A stretch of DNA of 64,000 bases from Bog-756 sp049517675 (GCA_049517675.1 JBEKRV010000022.1:20040-84039), one strand, 5' to 3'. Counted from the stretch's first letter, positions 16,462 through 24,659 are shown. Made by a program: numbers and translations. Notes: generated by a model not told the origin, from the sequence alone.

Positions 16462-17589
16462 ATGGACTTCTCATTCAGCGAGGAACAGGAGGCCGTCCGC
16501 GAGTTGGCGGACCGCATCTTCACCGACCTGTCGACCCAGGAGCGGCTCCGCCAGATGGAGATCGATCCGTCGAGCGACCGCTTCGACCGCAAGCTCTGGT
16601 CGGAGCTCGCGGCGGCCGGCCTGCTCGGGATCGCCCTGCCCGAGGACGTCGGGGGTGCCGGCCTCGGGTTCCTGGAGACCGCGCTGGTGGTCGAGGCGGC
16701 AGGCCGCACCGCCGCCTACGTGCCCGTGGTGGAGACCCTGGCCGGTGCGGCACCGGCCATCGCGCGCTTCGGCACCGATGCCCAGAAGCAGCGCTGGCTG
16801 CCGGGGGTGGTCTCCGGGGAGACCGTTCTCACGACGGCACTGGTCGAGCTCGGCGGTTCCCCGGGGGCGCCGTCGGTCGTCGCCGAGCGCGACGGGGAGG
16901 GCTGGTCGCTGACCGGGGTCAAGGCGTGCGTGCCGTCGGGCACCATCGCCGACGCCGTGCTCGTCCCGGCCCGTATCGAGCCCGACTCCGTGGCCGTGTT
17001 CGTCGTCGGGACCGGGAGTGCCGGCGTCTCCATCGAGAAGCAGACTGCGAACAACGGCCAACCGGAGGGCCTGGTGACCTTCGCCGGCGTGTCGGTCGGC
17101 GCCGACGGACTGCTGGGGAGCGTCGAGGACGGTCCGACCGTCGTCGAATGGATCGTCCTCCGCAGCACGACGGCGCTGGCTCTCGCCCAGGCCGGTGCGG
17201 CGACTGCAGCGCTGGCACTGGTCGCCGAGTACACCAAGAACCGCGAGCAGTTCGGCAAGCCGATCGCCACGTTCCAGGCCGTTGGTCAACGGGCCGCGGA
17301 CGCCTATGTCGACACCGAGGCCATCCGCCTGACCGCGTGGCAGGCCGCCTGGCGGATCGACCAGGGACTGCCTGCCGACAAGGAGGTGGCGGTGGCCAAA
17401 TTCTGGGCCGCCGACGGCGGCCAACGCGTCGTCCACGCGGCCGTCCATCTCCACGGCGGGGTCGGCGTCGACCGCGAGTACCCCCTCCACCGGTTCTTCC
17501 TCAACACCAAGCACATCGAGTTGACCCTCGGAGGTGCGACCGATCAGCTGCTGCGACTCGGTGCCACCCTGGCCGCCGAGCCGGCCTGA
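16462..17589 (+). CDS. Acyl-CoA dehydrogenase-like partner subunit
   Basis: 375 residues of acyl-CoA dehydrogenase fold, with gaggaaagagg as ribosome site. N-terminal FSFSEEQEAVRELADRIF and EYTKNREQFGKPIATFQAV (near residue 255) are typical. HLHGGVGVDREYPLHRFF near 330 is kept, but the C-terminal FAD block that reads GGTNEIQR in its neighbour is TLGGATDQLL here. Such loss in one of two adjacent genes is what is seen in heterotetrameric FadE enzymes, where each active site uses both chains. Likely forms a complex with the preceding protein. Confidence 0.9.
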   Translation: MDFSFSEEQEAVRELADRIFTDLSTQERLRQMEIDPSSDRFDRKLWSELAAAGLLGIALPEDVGGAGLGFLETALVVEAAGRTAAYVPVVETLAGAAPAIARFGTDAQKQRWLPGVVSGETVLTTALVELGGSPGAPSVVAERDGEGWSLTGVKACVPSGTIADAVLVPARIEPDSVAVFVVGTGSAGVSIEKQTANNGQPEGLVTFAGVSVGADGLLGSVEDGPTVVEWIVLRSTTALALAQAGAATAALALVAEYTKNREQFGKPIATFQAVGQRAADAYVDTEAIRLTAWQAAWRIDQGLPADKEVAVAKFWAADGGQRVVHAAVHLHGGVGVDREYPLHRFFLNTKHIELTLGGATDQLLRLGATLAAEPA

Positions 17590-17675
17590 GCGACGAACGT
17601 GGCTCTGGTCGACGCGAACGCCGCGACGGGCGGGTGCCCGGTCGGGGGGAGCGCGTGCGGTGCCGTCCGCTCCGC

Positions 17676-17681
17676 TACCGT
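17676..17681 (+). promoter_or_regulatory. Candidate -10 TACCGT, leaderless
   Basis: TACCGT ends 6 bases before the GTG at 17688. No ribosome site. Confidence 0.5.
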
Positions 17682-17687
17682 GAGGCG

Positions 17688-18038
17688 GTGACCTCCGAAC
17701 CAGTCGACGTCGTCGACATCGACCCTGACGCGGCAGCTCGCCTGGTCGGCGACGGGGCCTTCCTGCTCGACGTGCGAGAGGACGACGAGTGGGCTGCCGG
17801 CCATGCTCCGGCGGCGATCCACCTTCCCATGGGACAGGTCGTCGACCGCATCGACGAGCTCCCGAACGACCGGATCATCGTCTGCATGTGCCGGGCCGGG
17901 GGCCGGTCGGGTTCGGTGGCGAGCCATCTGGCCGGAGCGGGCTTCGACGTCCGGAACGCGGCCGGGGGGATGCAGGCCTGGGCCGGAGCGGATCTGCCCG
18001 TGGTGGACGACGCCGGCGCCCCGGGTCGGATCATCTGA
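17688..18038 (+). CDS. Rhodanese-like sulfurtransferase
   Basis: Single rhodanese domain, 116 residues, cytoplasmic. Carries sulfane sulfur on the active-site Cys C68 of the loop CRAGGRSG; LLDVREDDEWAAGHAPAAIH near residue 26-45 is the typical first half. Start GTG at 17688 gives the whole domain and sits behind a leaderless -10. Physiological acceptor unknown. Followed by a DUF4031 gene after 28 bases and possibly cotranscribed with it. Confidence 0.92.
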   Translation: MTSEPVDVVDIDPDAAARLVGDGAFLLDVREDDEWAAGHAPAAIHLPMGQVVDRIDELPNDRIIVCMCRAGGRSGSVASHLAGAGFDVRNAAGGMQAWAGADLPVVDDAGAPGRII

Positions 18039-18066
18039 GCGCGTCGCCGCTCCGGCGTCTGCGACC

Positions 18067-18393
18067 GTGACCGTCTACCTCGACGACTGGCGGCAACCGG
18101 CCAATCTCGGCCCGATCGACGATCGCTGGTCGCACCTCGTGGCCGACTCCGTGGACGAGCTCCACGAATTCGCGGCTCGCATGGGGATGCGGCGGGCGTG
18201 GTTCCAGGACAGGCCGGGACGTCCCCATCACGCCCACTACGACGTTCCCGAACGGGCCCGGGCCGAGGCCGTGGCCCGCGGCGCGGTCGAGCTGACCTGG
18301 AGGGAACTGGGGCGGATGCTGCGGGACCGGAAGGCGGCGGGGACACGGCCGGACCGGTCGCTGCGAGCGGCGGTCCGCGGAGTGCCCCGTTGA
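18067..18393 (+). CDS. DUF4031 domain protein
   Basis: 108 residues, begins VTVYLDDWR. The block WSHLVADSVDELHEFAARMG and a later HYDVPERARAEAVARGAVEL are the DUF4031 signature as I know it; function unknown. Conserved Asp/His residues (YLDD, HHAHYD) could bind metal. Its stop overlaps the TTG start of the thiolase-like gene (TTGA), so the two are coupled. Confidence 0.8.
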   Translation: MTVYLDDWRQPANLGPIDDRWSHLVADSVDELHEFAARMGMRRAWFQDRPGRPHHAHYDVPERARAEAVARGAVELTWRELGRMLRDRKAAGTRPDRSLRAAVRGVPR

Positions 18394-19856
18394 CGAACGT
18401 CCGCGATCCCCGTTCCCCGGTCCTGGCCGGCGTCGGGACGGCATCTGCCGACGCCGAGGCGGTGGATCTCATGACGATGGCCGTCGAGGCGGCACTGGCC
18501 GATGCCGGCGGCCACGACCTGGCCGGGGCCGTCGACCGAGTGGTCGTCCCCCAGGGGAGCTGGACCTATCCGGACCCGGCCCGGCTGGTCGCCGCGCGGA
18601 TCGGTGCGCCGCGGGCGGCCACCCACCTGGTCGAGCTCGGCATCCCCCAACAGAGCATGATCAACGACGCGCTGGCCGCCATCGTGTCGGGTGCGTCCGA
18701 TGTGGCGGTCGTGGTCGGCGGTGAGTCCAGACGGTGGGCCCGCGACCGGGAGAAGGCGGGCCTCCCGCCGTCGGAGACGGCCCAGCCGGGAGCGGTGCCG
18801 GACGTGGTCCGCAGGCGGTCGGGCCCGTTGCTCGAACCGGTGGAGGTGGCCAACCGGCTGTGGGACCCCGTGCAGCAGTACGCCATGATCGACAACGCAC
18901 TCCGGGCCGCTGACGGGCTGACGATCGCCGAGCACCGGACGGAGATCGCCGAGCTCTGGTCACGTTTCGCCGACGTCGCCGCGACAAACTCCGACGCTGC
19001 CTTCGGGCGGGAGGTGGAGGCCTCGTGGATCGCCACCCCGTCGGAGGACAACCGGCCGCTGGCGTTCCCGTACAACAAGTGGCACTCGACCCAGTGGACC
19101 GTCAACCAGGCGGCCGCGTTGGTGCTGTGCTCGGTCGAGGCGGCCGAACGTCACGGGATCGGCGCCGACAGGTGGGTCCATCCGCGGGTCGGTCTCGAGT
19201 CGAGCCATGCCGTGTCGGTCCTCTGCCGGGAACGGATCGGGGCCTGGCCGGCCATGGAGGTCCTGGGGGAGACCGCCGCCGCGTGGCTGGGCCGACCTAT
19301 CGCCGCAGTCGACCTGATCGAGGTCTACAGCTGCTTTCCGGCTGCGGTCCGGGTGCAGCAGCGCGCACTCGGCCTCGATCCGAACGGGACGCCGACGGTC
19401 ACCGGAGGCATGGCATTCGCCGGGGGACCGTTCAACAACTTCGTGCTCCAGGCGACGGCCGCCGCCGCTACGGTGCTCCGCGACGATCCCGAACTCCTCG
19501 GGGCGGTCACGACGGTGAGCGGCCTACTCACCAAGCCTGGCCTGGGCGTTTGGTCGGGCCGTCCCGACGGCCGCCCACCCCTTCTGGCCGACCTGGCCTA
19601 CGAGGCCCAGTCCGTGACCGGCGTGGTGGACGTGGTCGCCACCTTGGACGGCTACGACGGCGGAGGGACGGTCTCCACGTACACGGTGACGTACGAGGGA
19701 ATGGACCCGACCCGGGTCGTCGCGGTGTGTGACACCGACGACGGCAGGCGGTGCGTCGCGATCAGCTCCGACCCGGTGCTGGCCGCGTTCTCGTGCGCCG
19801 AGGAGCTGATCGGTACCCGGGTCCGGATCGGGTCCGGATCGTTCCGGCCGGCCTGA
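18390..19856 (+). CDS. Thiolase-like protein with C-terminal OB-type domain
   Basis: 488 residues, annotated in many actinobacteria as acetyl-CoA acetyltransferase. Residues 10-395 follow the thiolase fold (VSGASDVAVVVGGESRRWAR near 100, DLIEVYSCFPAAVRVQQ near 312, VTGGMAFAGGPFNNF near 337). At the place of the nucleophilic Cys of true thiolases the sequence is GIPQQSMIND, with no Cys, and the GHP histidine motif is GGPFNNF. The tail from about 400 (VTGVVDVVATLDGY, DTDDGRRCVAISSDP) resembles a DUF35-like OB fold. It may therefore be a retro-aldolase or acyl-binding partner and not a thiolase. TTG start, coupled to the gene before. Confidence 0.82.
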   Translation: MTNVRDPRSPVLAGVGTASADAEAVDLMTMAVEAALADAGGHDLAGAVDRVVVPQGSWTYPDPARLVAARIGAPRAATHLVELGIPQQSMINDALAAIVSGASDVAVVVGGESRRWARDREKAGLPPSETAQPGAVPDVVRRRSGPLLEPVEVANRLWDPVQQYAMIDNALRAADGLTIAEHRTEIAELWSRFADVAATNSDAAFGREVEASWIATPSEDNRPLAFPYNKWHSTQWTVNQAAALVLCSVEAAERHGIGADRWVHPRVGLESSHAVSVLCRERIGAWPAMEVLGETAAAWLGRPIAAVDLIEVYSCFPAAVRVQQRALGLDPNGTPTVTGGMAFAGGPFNNFVLQATAAAATVLRDDPELLGAVTTVSGLLTKPGLGVWSGRPDGRPPLLADLAYEAQSVTGVVDVVATLDGYDGGGTVSTYTVTYEGMDPTRVVAVCDTDDGRRCVAISSDPVLAAFSCAEELIGTRVRIGSGSFRPA

Positions 19857-19938
19857 CCCGGGGGCACTGACGGACGTCGGCCCGGTTCGGGACGTACACC
19901 GGTCCCACAGAGGCCCTTCCTTGCCGGCCCCGGGGCCC

Positions 19939-19961
19939 GGGGGGGACGGGGCGGGCGGGGG
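19939..19961 (+). other. Potential G-quadruplex after the thiolase-like gene
   Basis: Four G-runs (7, 4, 3 and 5 G) separated by loops of 2, 1 and 1 bases, 83 bases after the stop of the plus-strand gene and touching the 3' end of the minus-strand zinc-ribbon gene. In RNA from the plus strand it could stall polymerase. Confidence 0.45.
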
Positions 19962-20129
19962 TCAGGATGCCTGGCTGCTCCAGGACGACTCGTCGGACCA
20001 CTCGTGCCCGCACCGACGGCACTGCAGGCTGGTCCCGTGGCTTCCCTTTCCCGTGCCCCGTACGATCAGTTTCGGCACGTCCGATGAGCGGCACTCCGGA
20101 CACGCCTGGTCGCTGCGCACTCCATCCAC
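19962..20129 (-). CDS. Small zinc-ribbon protein
   Basis: 55-residue protein beginning VDGVRSDQACPEC. Two CxxC knuckles, C10-C13 and C37-C40 (CRRCGHEW), 23 residues apart, form a classical zinc ribbon; the ribbon middle KLIVRGTGKGSHGTSLQ is basic. The GTG at 20129 has ggagg (20137-20141) 7 bases ahead, which decides this start against longer open frames without homology. Ribbons of this form bind nucleic acid or join RNA polymerase and ribosomal complexes; its target is unknown. Divergent from an F420-type oxidoreductase, 165 bases away. Confidence 0.8.
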   Translation of the reverse strand: MDGVRSDQACPECRSSDVPKLIVRGTGKGSHGTSLQCRRCGHEWSDESSWSSQAS

Positions 20130-20282
20130 TGCACAACCTCCGATTCGTGACCGTCCCCCTGCCACCGTGGACGGCTGATCCCGTCCGAACCCTAGAGCGG
20201 CCGCCGTGGGCGCGCCACTGGGATCACACCACCAGGAACGCACCCTCCGGCGACCGGACGGGCCCACCCGGAGCCTGCCCTC

Positions 20283-20288
20283 TACAGT
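20283..20288 (+). promoter_or_regulatory. Candidate -10 TACAGT, leaderless
   Basis: TACAGT ends 6 bases before the ATG at 20295; no ribosome site. Confidence 0.52.
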
Positions 20289-20294
20289 GGATCC

Positions 20295-21206
20295 ATGGAC
20301 GCTGCAGGCGCACTCCGTGCGAATCGCACCGGGCTGTGGACAGGCGCCCTGGAAGCTCTCCCCGGGCCCCGCGCACTGGATGCCGCGGCCGAGCTGGACG
20401 AGCTGGGCTATGGCTCGCTCTGGTTCGGGGAGGCCTACGGCCGCGAGGCGTTGACCACCGCGCTGGCCCTGCTCGGTGCCACCAAGCGGATGGTGGTGGG
20501 GACGGGGATCGCCAACATCTACGCCCGTGGCGCCATGGCGACCAACGCCGCGAGCAGGCTCATCGAGGCGCTCGCCCCGGGCCGGTTCGTCCTCGGCCTG
20601 GGCGTGAGCCACAAGCCACTGGTCGAGCGTGACCGCAACGAGACCTACCTCCCGCCCGTGGAGGCCATGGCCGAATACCTCGACCGCCTCGACTCCGCCC
20701 CGTACCTCGGCTCGGACGGTGATCGGCCGCCCGTCGTGCTGGCCGCCCTCGGGCCGAGGATGCTCGGATTGGCGCGTGACCGCACGGCCGGCGCCCATCC
20801 GTACCTGGTGACGCCGGCCCATACCGCGTCAGCGAGGGCCACACTCGGTGCGGACCGGCTGCTCGTCGTGGAACAGGCGGTCGTGCTCAATCAGGAACGT
20901 GGGGAGGGGCTGCGCCGGGCACACGACCACCTGACCATCTACACCGGGCTCCCCAATTACCGGAACAGCTGGCTGCGCCAGGGATTCGCCGAGGACGACT
21001 TGGTCAAGGGGGGCACCGATCGTCTGGCGGACGCCCTGGTCGTCCAGGGCGACGAGGCGGCGGTCGTCGCCCGGGTCGACGAGCACCTCGGGGCCGGGGC
21101 CGACCATGTGCTGCTGCAGGTACTCGGGGCCGACCTCGGCCAGGTCCCCATGGACGAGTGGCGGAGCCTGTCCCCGGCACTGGCGGGGATCGGCCGGCCA
21201 CACTGA
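20295..21206 (+). CDS. LLM-class F420-dependent oxidoreductase (TIGR03620-like)
   Basis: Luciferase-like TIM barrel, 303 residues, expected to use deazaflavin F420 for hydride transfer. AAELDELGYGSLWFGEAYGR near residue 32 and TGIANIYARG near 74 are the cofactor-side motifs of this subfamily; LEALAPGRFVLGLGVSH-type sequence follows at 90-110, and LGAGADHVLLQVLG closes the barrel. Substrate unknown. A single gene with its own leaderless promoter, convergent with the DsbA-like gene. Confidence 0.9.
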   Translation: MDAAGALRANRTGLWTGALEALPGPRALDAAAELDELGYGSLWFGEAYGREALTTALALLGATKRMVVGTGIANIYARGAMATNAASRLIEALAPGRFVLGLGVSHKPLVERDRNETYLPPVEAMAEYLDRLDSAPYLGSDGDRPPVVLAALGPRMLGLARDRTAGAHPYLVTPAHTASARATLGADRLLVVEQAVVLNQERGEGLRRAHDHLTIYTGLPNYRNSWLRQGFAEDDLVKGGTDRLADALVVQGDEAAVVARVDEHLGAGADHVLLQVLGADLGQVPMDEWRSLSPALAGIGRPH

Positions 21207-21264
21207 TCGCCGGGTCGCCGTCGCCGCCCGGCAGCGGTGATCGCCCGGCAATGGTGGACGTCGA

Positions 21265-21927
21265 TCAGCCGTGACCGGCCGAGGCCGCCTCCTCCGACGA
21301 GTCCCAGACACGTCCGAGCAGCCGGAGGATGACGTCGGGTGGCTGGGCGCCGGGTATGGCGAACCGTTCGTCGACGACGAGGAACGGTACGCCGGTGCAG
21401 CCGAGCTCGATCGCCCGGGCTTCGTCGGCCCGCACCTCGGCCGCGAATTCCTCGCCCGCCAGGACCTCGTCCGTCCGAACGGGATCGAGCCCCACTTCCG
21501 CCGCCAGTTCGGCGAGCACCACCGGATCGGAGACGGACCTCCCCTCGGTGAAGTACGCGGCCAGCAGCCGTTCCTTCATGGCCCCGGCCAGAACTACCGA
21601 GTCGGCCAGGTGGATCAGCCGGTGGGCGTCGAAGGTGTTGCCGATCCGCACGCGGTCGAGGTGGTACTCGAGACCGACCCCGGCGGCCAGGTCGGTCATC
21701 TGCCGGTTGGCCGCCGACGCCTCGGCGGGACTCATGCCGTACTTGCGCTGCAGCACCTCGTCCATCGAGAGGTCGACCCGCTCCGGTGTGGTGGGATCGA
21801 GCTCGAAGCTCCTCCACTGCACGGTCACCCGATCGGCGTGGGCGAACTCGGCCAGCGCGGCCTCGAGGTTCCGCTTCCCCACGTAGCACCACGGGCAGAC
21901 CACGTCCGACCAGATCTCGATCTTCAC
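21265..21927 (-). CDS. DsbA family thiol-disulfide oxidoreductase, FrnE-like
   Basis: 220 residues, thioredoxin fold with helical insertion. Active site C11-P-W-C14 in DVVCPWCYVGKR; cis-Pro loop VPFLVVDERFAIPGAQPP near residue 180. No signal peptide, so it acts in the cytoplasm, as FrnE-type proteins do (disulfide isomerase or polyketide-related redox). GTG start with ggaggagac just upstream. Confidence 0.92.
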   Translation of the reverse strand: MKIEIWSDVVCPWCYVGKRNLEAALAEFAHADRVTVQWRSFELDPTTPERVDLSMDEVLQRKYGMSPAEASAANRQMTDLAAGVGLEYHLDRVRIGNTFDAHRLIHLADSVVLAGAMKERLLAAYFTEGRSVSDPVVLAELAAEVGLDPVRTDEVLAGEEFAAEVRADEARAIELGCTGVPFLVVDERFAIPGAQPPDVILRLLGRVWDSSEEAASAGHG

Positions 21928-22041
21928 GATGTCTCCTCCACTCGCGACCGCTGCGCTCCGTCACCCCGACGCTACCGGGACGGGGCGGGGTCGCCGCCAC
22001 CGGGGTCCCCGGCACCGGTGCCGGAGAGGGCCGCCCGCCGG

Positions 22042-22047
22042 TAGCGT
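22042..22047 (+). promoter_or_regulatory. Candidate -10 TAGCGT, leaderless
   Basis: TAGCGT ends 7 bases before the ATG at 22055; no ribosome site. Confidence 0.5.
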
Positions 22048-22054
22048 CGGGCCC

Positions 22055-22354
22055 ATGATCCTCGAGCACGCACTGATCACCATCCGACCCGGCGAGAACG
22101 ACAGGTTCGAAGCGGCACTGGCCGAGGCCCGCACGGCGATCGCAGGGTCACCGGGCTTCCTCTCCCTGACCCTCCACCGGGGGATCGAGACGCCCGACCG
22201 CTACCTCCTGCTGGTCCAGTGGGAGACCCTCGAGGACCACACGGTGGGGTTCCGGGAGTCCCCGGCGTTCGCCCAGTGGCGCTCCCACATCGGCCCGTTC
22301 TTCGACACTTCGCCCGACGTCGACCATTTCGATCCCGTCGCCGGCCTCGCCTGA
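22055..22354 (+). CDS. Antibiotic biosynthesis monooxygenase (ABM) domain protein
   Basis: 99-residue dimeric alpha/beta barrel. ILEHALITIRPGENDRFEAA at the start and SPGFLSLTLHRGIE followed by YLLLVQWETLEDH are the standard ABM strands. Members act as cofactor-less oxygenases or heme/quinone-binding proteins; function here open. The last codons GLA and stop belong to the first unit of a tandem repeat that fills the gap behind. Confidence 0.9.
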   Translation: MILEHALITIRPGENDRFEAALAEARTAIAGSPGFLSLTLHRGIETPDRYLLLVQWETLEDHTVGFRESPAFAQWRSHIGPFFDTSPDVDHFDPVAGLA

Positions 22355-22449
22355 CCCGCCGGCCTCGCCTGACCCACCTCGCCCGACGGCCTCGCCCGAC
22401 CCGCCGGCCTCGCCTGACCCACCTCGCCCGACGGCCTCGCCCGACCGCC
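22343..22449. repeat. 45-bp higher-order repeat made of 9-bp units, seeded at a stop codon
   Basis: Two copies of an 18+18+9 pattern (22343-22387 and 22388-22432) and a partial third (to 22449), built on ggcctcgcctgacccgcc. The first 12 bases are the coding end and TGA of the ABM gene. The array runs to the stop of the convergent glycosylase gene and may also act in termination. Confidence 0.88.
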
Positions 22450-22453
22450 GGCG

Positions 22454-23266
22454 TCAGCCGTTCGCTTCCGGCAGCTCCCGGGCCGCCGTCAGGTGGGCGA
22501 CCAATTCGGACAGCGGTGTACGGGCGTTGAGGCCGCTGGTGGACGGCATCACGTAGGCGGGCCGACCGCCGATCGGCGTGGGCTGGGGGCCGGCGACCGC
22601 GTGCCGGTCCACGACGGTGCGCCACCCGGACAGGCCGACGAAGCACACTGTTCCGGGCCGCAGCCACTCGACGAGCGCGGTGACCCGGGCGAATCCGGAG
22701 GCGTATTCGCCCCGGGTGACCTCGGCCGCCGTTCGGGTGGCCCGCTTGGCGAAATCGGTCATCCCCATCCCGCCGGCCAGAGCGGCCACCGGGTCGCGGT
22801 CGACCTGGGCCAGTCCGGCAGCCAGGACGGCCGGCCAGAACCGGTTGCCCGGCCGGGCGTAGCCGACCCCGGCGTCGGCCGAGTAGACGGACGGGTTCAC
22901 CCCACAGATCAGGAGCCGCATGCCCGGGCCCACCGTGTCGGCCAGGGTCCGTTCACGGACGAGACGGACACGGACCGTCCCGTCGTCCTCGACGACCGGC
23001 TCGGGGACGACGGTGAACCCGGCGCCTCGGATCAGTGCGACCAGCCGGTCGAGCGGTTCCGCGAACCGGACGCGCAGGTCGACGGTGGTTCCGACCTCGA
23101 GGGGCCGCTGGGCCCGGTGGAACACGAGCGGCAACCGTTCCGGGTCCACGTCGGGGACGGTCCATGTCCAGGTCGCGCCTCCGGCGACCGGGGCGACGGG
23201 AGCCTCCGTTGCGACCGGGGCGGCACCGGCGTCGGGGAAGGCTCCGGTGACGGAGGCATCGGGCAC
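22454..23266 (-). CDS. Mismatch-specific uracil/thymine DNA glycosylase (Mug family)
   Basis: Removes U or T from G mismatches in DNA (UDG family 2). 270 residues from the GTG at 23266. Catalytic region LLICGVNPSVYSADAGVGYA near residue 132 (GVNPS in place of GINPG) and RPGNRFWP; second motif MPSTSGLNA near 240. The first 115 residues are an extra module absent in E. coli Mug but seen in actinobacterial homologues. A -10 (TAGCCT) lies 7 bases before the GTG, which supports this start over a longer frame. Divergent from a GNAT gene by 40 bases. Confidence 0.88.
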   Translation of the reverse strand: MPDASVTGAFPDAGAAPVATEAPVAPVAGGATWTWTVPDVDPERLPLVFHRAQRPLEVGTTVDLRVRFAEPLDRLVALIRGAGFTVVPEPVVEDDGTVRVRLVRERTLADTVGPGMRLLICGVNPSVYSADAGVGYARPGNRFWPAVLAAGLAQVDRDPVAALAGGMGMTDFAKRATRTAAEVTRGEYASGFARVTALVEWLRPGTVCFVGLSGWRTVVDRHAVAGPQPTPIGGRPAYVMPSTSGLNARTPLSELVAHLTAARELPEANG

Positions 23267-23273
23267 GCGTCCG

Positions 23274-23279
23274 AGGCTA
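23274..23279 (-). promoter_or_regulatory. Candidate -10 TAGCCT (minus), leaderless
   Basis: On the minus strand TAGCCT ends 7 bases before the GTG at 23266. In the same 40-bp gap a plus-strand TACGGT (23291-23296) may serve the divergent GNAT gene. Confidence 0.48.
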
Positions 23280-23306
23280 CCGGTGGCCGGTACGGTCGGC
23301 CGGTGA

Positions 23307-23879
23307 TTGACTGGCACCGTGTCCGCCTGCCCGACGCTCACCACCGAGCGCCTGACGATGCGGCCCTTCCGGGTCGGGGATCTCGACCGGTTCCACGCCA
23401 TCATGGCTTCCGACGAGGTCCGAGCCCCGCTGCGGCTGCCGGAAGGGTTCGGCCGTGAGGACGCCTGGAGGTCGCTGACGTCCCACGCAGGGCTGTGGGA
23501 GCTCCGGGGGTTGGGCCAATGGGCAATCGACGAGCGCGTGAGCGGACGGTTCGTGGGCCGTGCCGGCCTCTACTGGCGGGTGGAGCCGGACTGGCCGGGC
23601 GTGGAGGTGGGATGGATGCTCGATCCCGCGGTATGGAGGCACGGGTATGCCACCGAGGCCGGGGCGCGGGCCGTGCGCTACGGGTTCGAGGACGTCGGGG
23701 AGGACGTCCTGTACAGCGTGATCCTCCCCGGGAACACCCGGTCGGAGGCGGTGGCCGGCCGTCTCGGCTTCACCCCGTTCGACGAGCGGACCCTCTCCTT
23801 CTTCCCGGCCGAGCCCCACGTCGTGTGGCGGCTCGACCGGAGCACCTGGGAGACGGTCCGGTCGTCCCTCGGACCCTGA
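23307..23879 (+). CDS. GNAT family N-acetyltransferase (RimJ/RimL type)
   Basis: Acetyl-CoA-dependent acetylation of a protein N-terminus or small amine; 190 residues. LTTERLTMRPFRVGDLDRF at the start and the acetyl-CoA loop region WRHGYATEAGARAVRYGFE near residue 110 are typical, followed by VILPGNTRSEAVAGRLGF. TTG at 23307 or GTG at 23319 are both possible starts; neither has a clear ribosome site. Tail to tail with an SDR gene, only 6 bases apart. Confidence 0.88.
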   Translation: MTGTVSACPTLTTERLTMRPFRVGDLDRFHAIMASDEVRAPLRLPEGFGREDAWRSLTSHAGLWELRGLGQWAIDERVSGRFVGRAGLYWRVEPDWPGVEVGWMLDPAVWRHGYATEAGARAVRYGFEDVGEDVLYSVILPGNTRSEAVAGRLGFTPFDERTLSFFPAEPHVVWRLDRSTWETVRSSLGP

Positions 23880-23885
23880 TGGGGT

Positions 23886-24653
23886 TCAGCGCAGGCTGAT
23901 CCCGCCGTCGACGAGGACCACCTCGCCGGTCACGTAGGACGAGCGGGCCAGACCCAGGATCACCTCGGCCACGTCCTCGGGGGAGGCCGACCGCTGCATC
24001 GGGGCCTGGGCCTTCACGAATTCCCGGACCAGGCTCCAGTCGGCGGTCCAGGGGGTGTCGACCAGGCCCGGGGCCACGGCGTTGACCCGGATCTCGGGCC
24101 CGAGGACGTTGGCCAGCAGCCGGGTCATGTGGCTGACGGCGGCCTTGGAGCAGGCGTAGGGGACGGAGCTTCCCAGGGGGCGCTCACCGGCGACCGAGGA
24201 GACATTGAGCACCTGACCCCGGCCCGAGGCCCGCAGGTGGGGTACCGCGGCCACGGTGACCTGCCAGGTGCCGAACACGTTCGTGTCGAAGATCCGGCGC
24301 CACACGTCGGGGCTGGCACTCTCGAGGTCGCTGTGCGGGATCACTGCGGTGGTCCCGGCGTTGTTCACCAGGATGTCGAGTCGCCCGTGCGTGGACACGA
24401 CCTCGTCGACGAGACGGGAGGCGTCGGATTCGTCGGCCACGTCCGCCTGGACGTAGGTGGCGCCGGGAAGTTCGGCGGCGAGGGACCGACCTGCGTCGAC
24501 CGAGGTGACCGAGTTGATCACGACCGTGGCACCGGACGCGGCGAACATCCGGGCGGTGGCGGCTCCGATGCCCGAGGACGACCCGGTGACCAGGACGGTC
24601 TGTCCCGCGAAGCGGGCGTCGGACGATTGGTGTGATCCGGACGGCGAGGTCAT
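23886..24653 (-). CDS. Short-chain dehydrogenase/reductase (FabG-like)
   Basis: 255 residues, classical SDR. Cofactor motif TGSSSGIGAA near residue 22; NNAG near 97; catalytic Ser in VSSVAG, Tyr-Lys in PYACSKAAVSH near 162-166; ends VDGGISL. ATG at 24653 is 6 bases behind a minus-strand -10 (TACACT), so a leaderless start is likely. Divergent from a FAH hydrolase gene; the two promoters lie within 46 bases. Substrate unknown. Confidence 0.92.
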   Translation of the reverse strand: MTSPSGSHQSSDARFAGQTVLVTGSSSGIGAATARMFAASGATVVINSVTSVDAGRSLAAELPGATYVQADVADESDASRLVDEVVSTHGRLDILVNNAGTTAVIPHSDLESASPDVWRRIFDTNVFGTWQVTVAAVPHLRASGRGQVLNVSSVAGERPLGSSVPYACSKAAVSHMTRLLANVLGPEIRVNAVAPGLVDTPWTADWSLVREFVKAQAPMQRSASPEDVAEVILGLARSSYVTGEVVLVDGGISLR

Positions 24654-24659
24654 GCCGGG

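Noticed and set aside
19962..20822. A 286-codon minus-strand gene including the zinc ribbon
   Set aside because: Only the last 55 codons are protein-like; a GTG with ideal Shine-Dalgarno starts there, and the rest is antisense to the F420 oxidoreductase.
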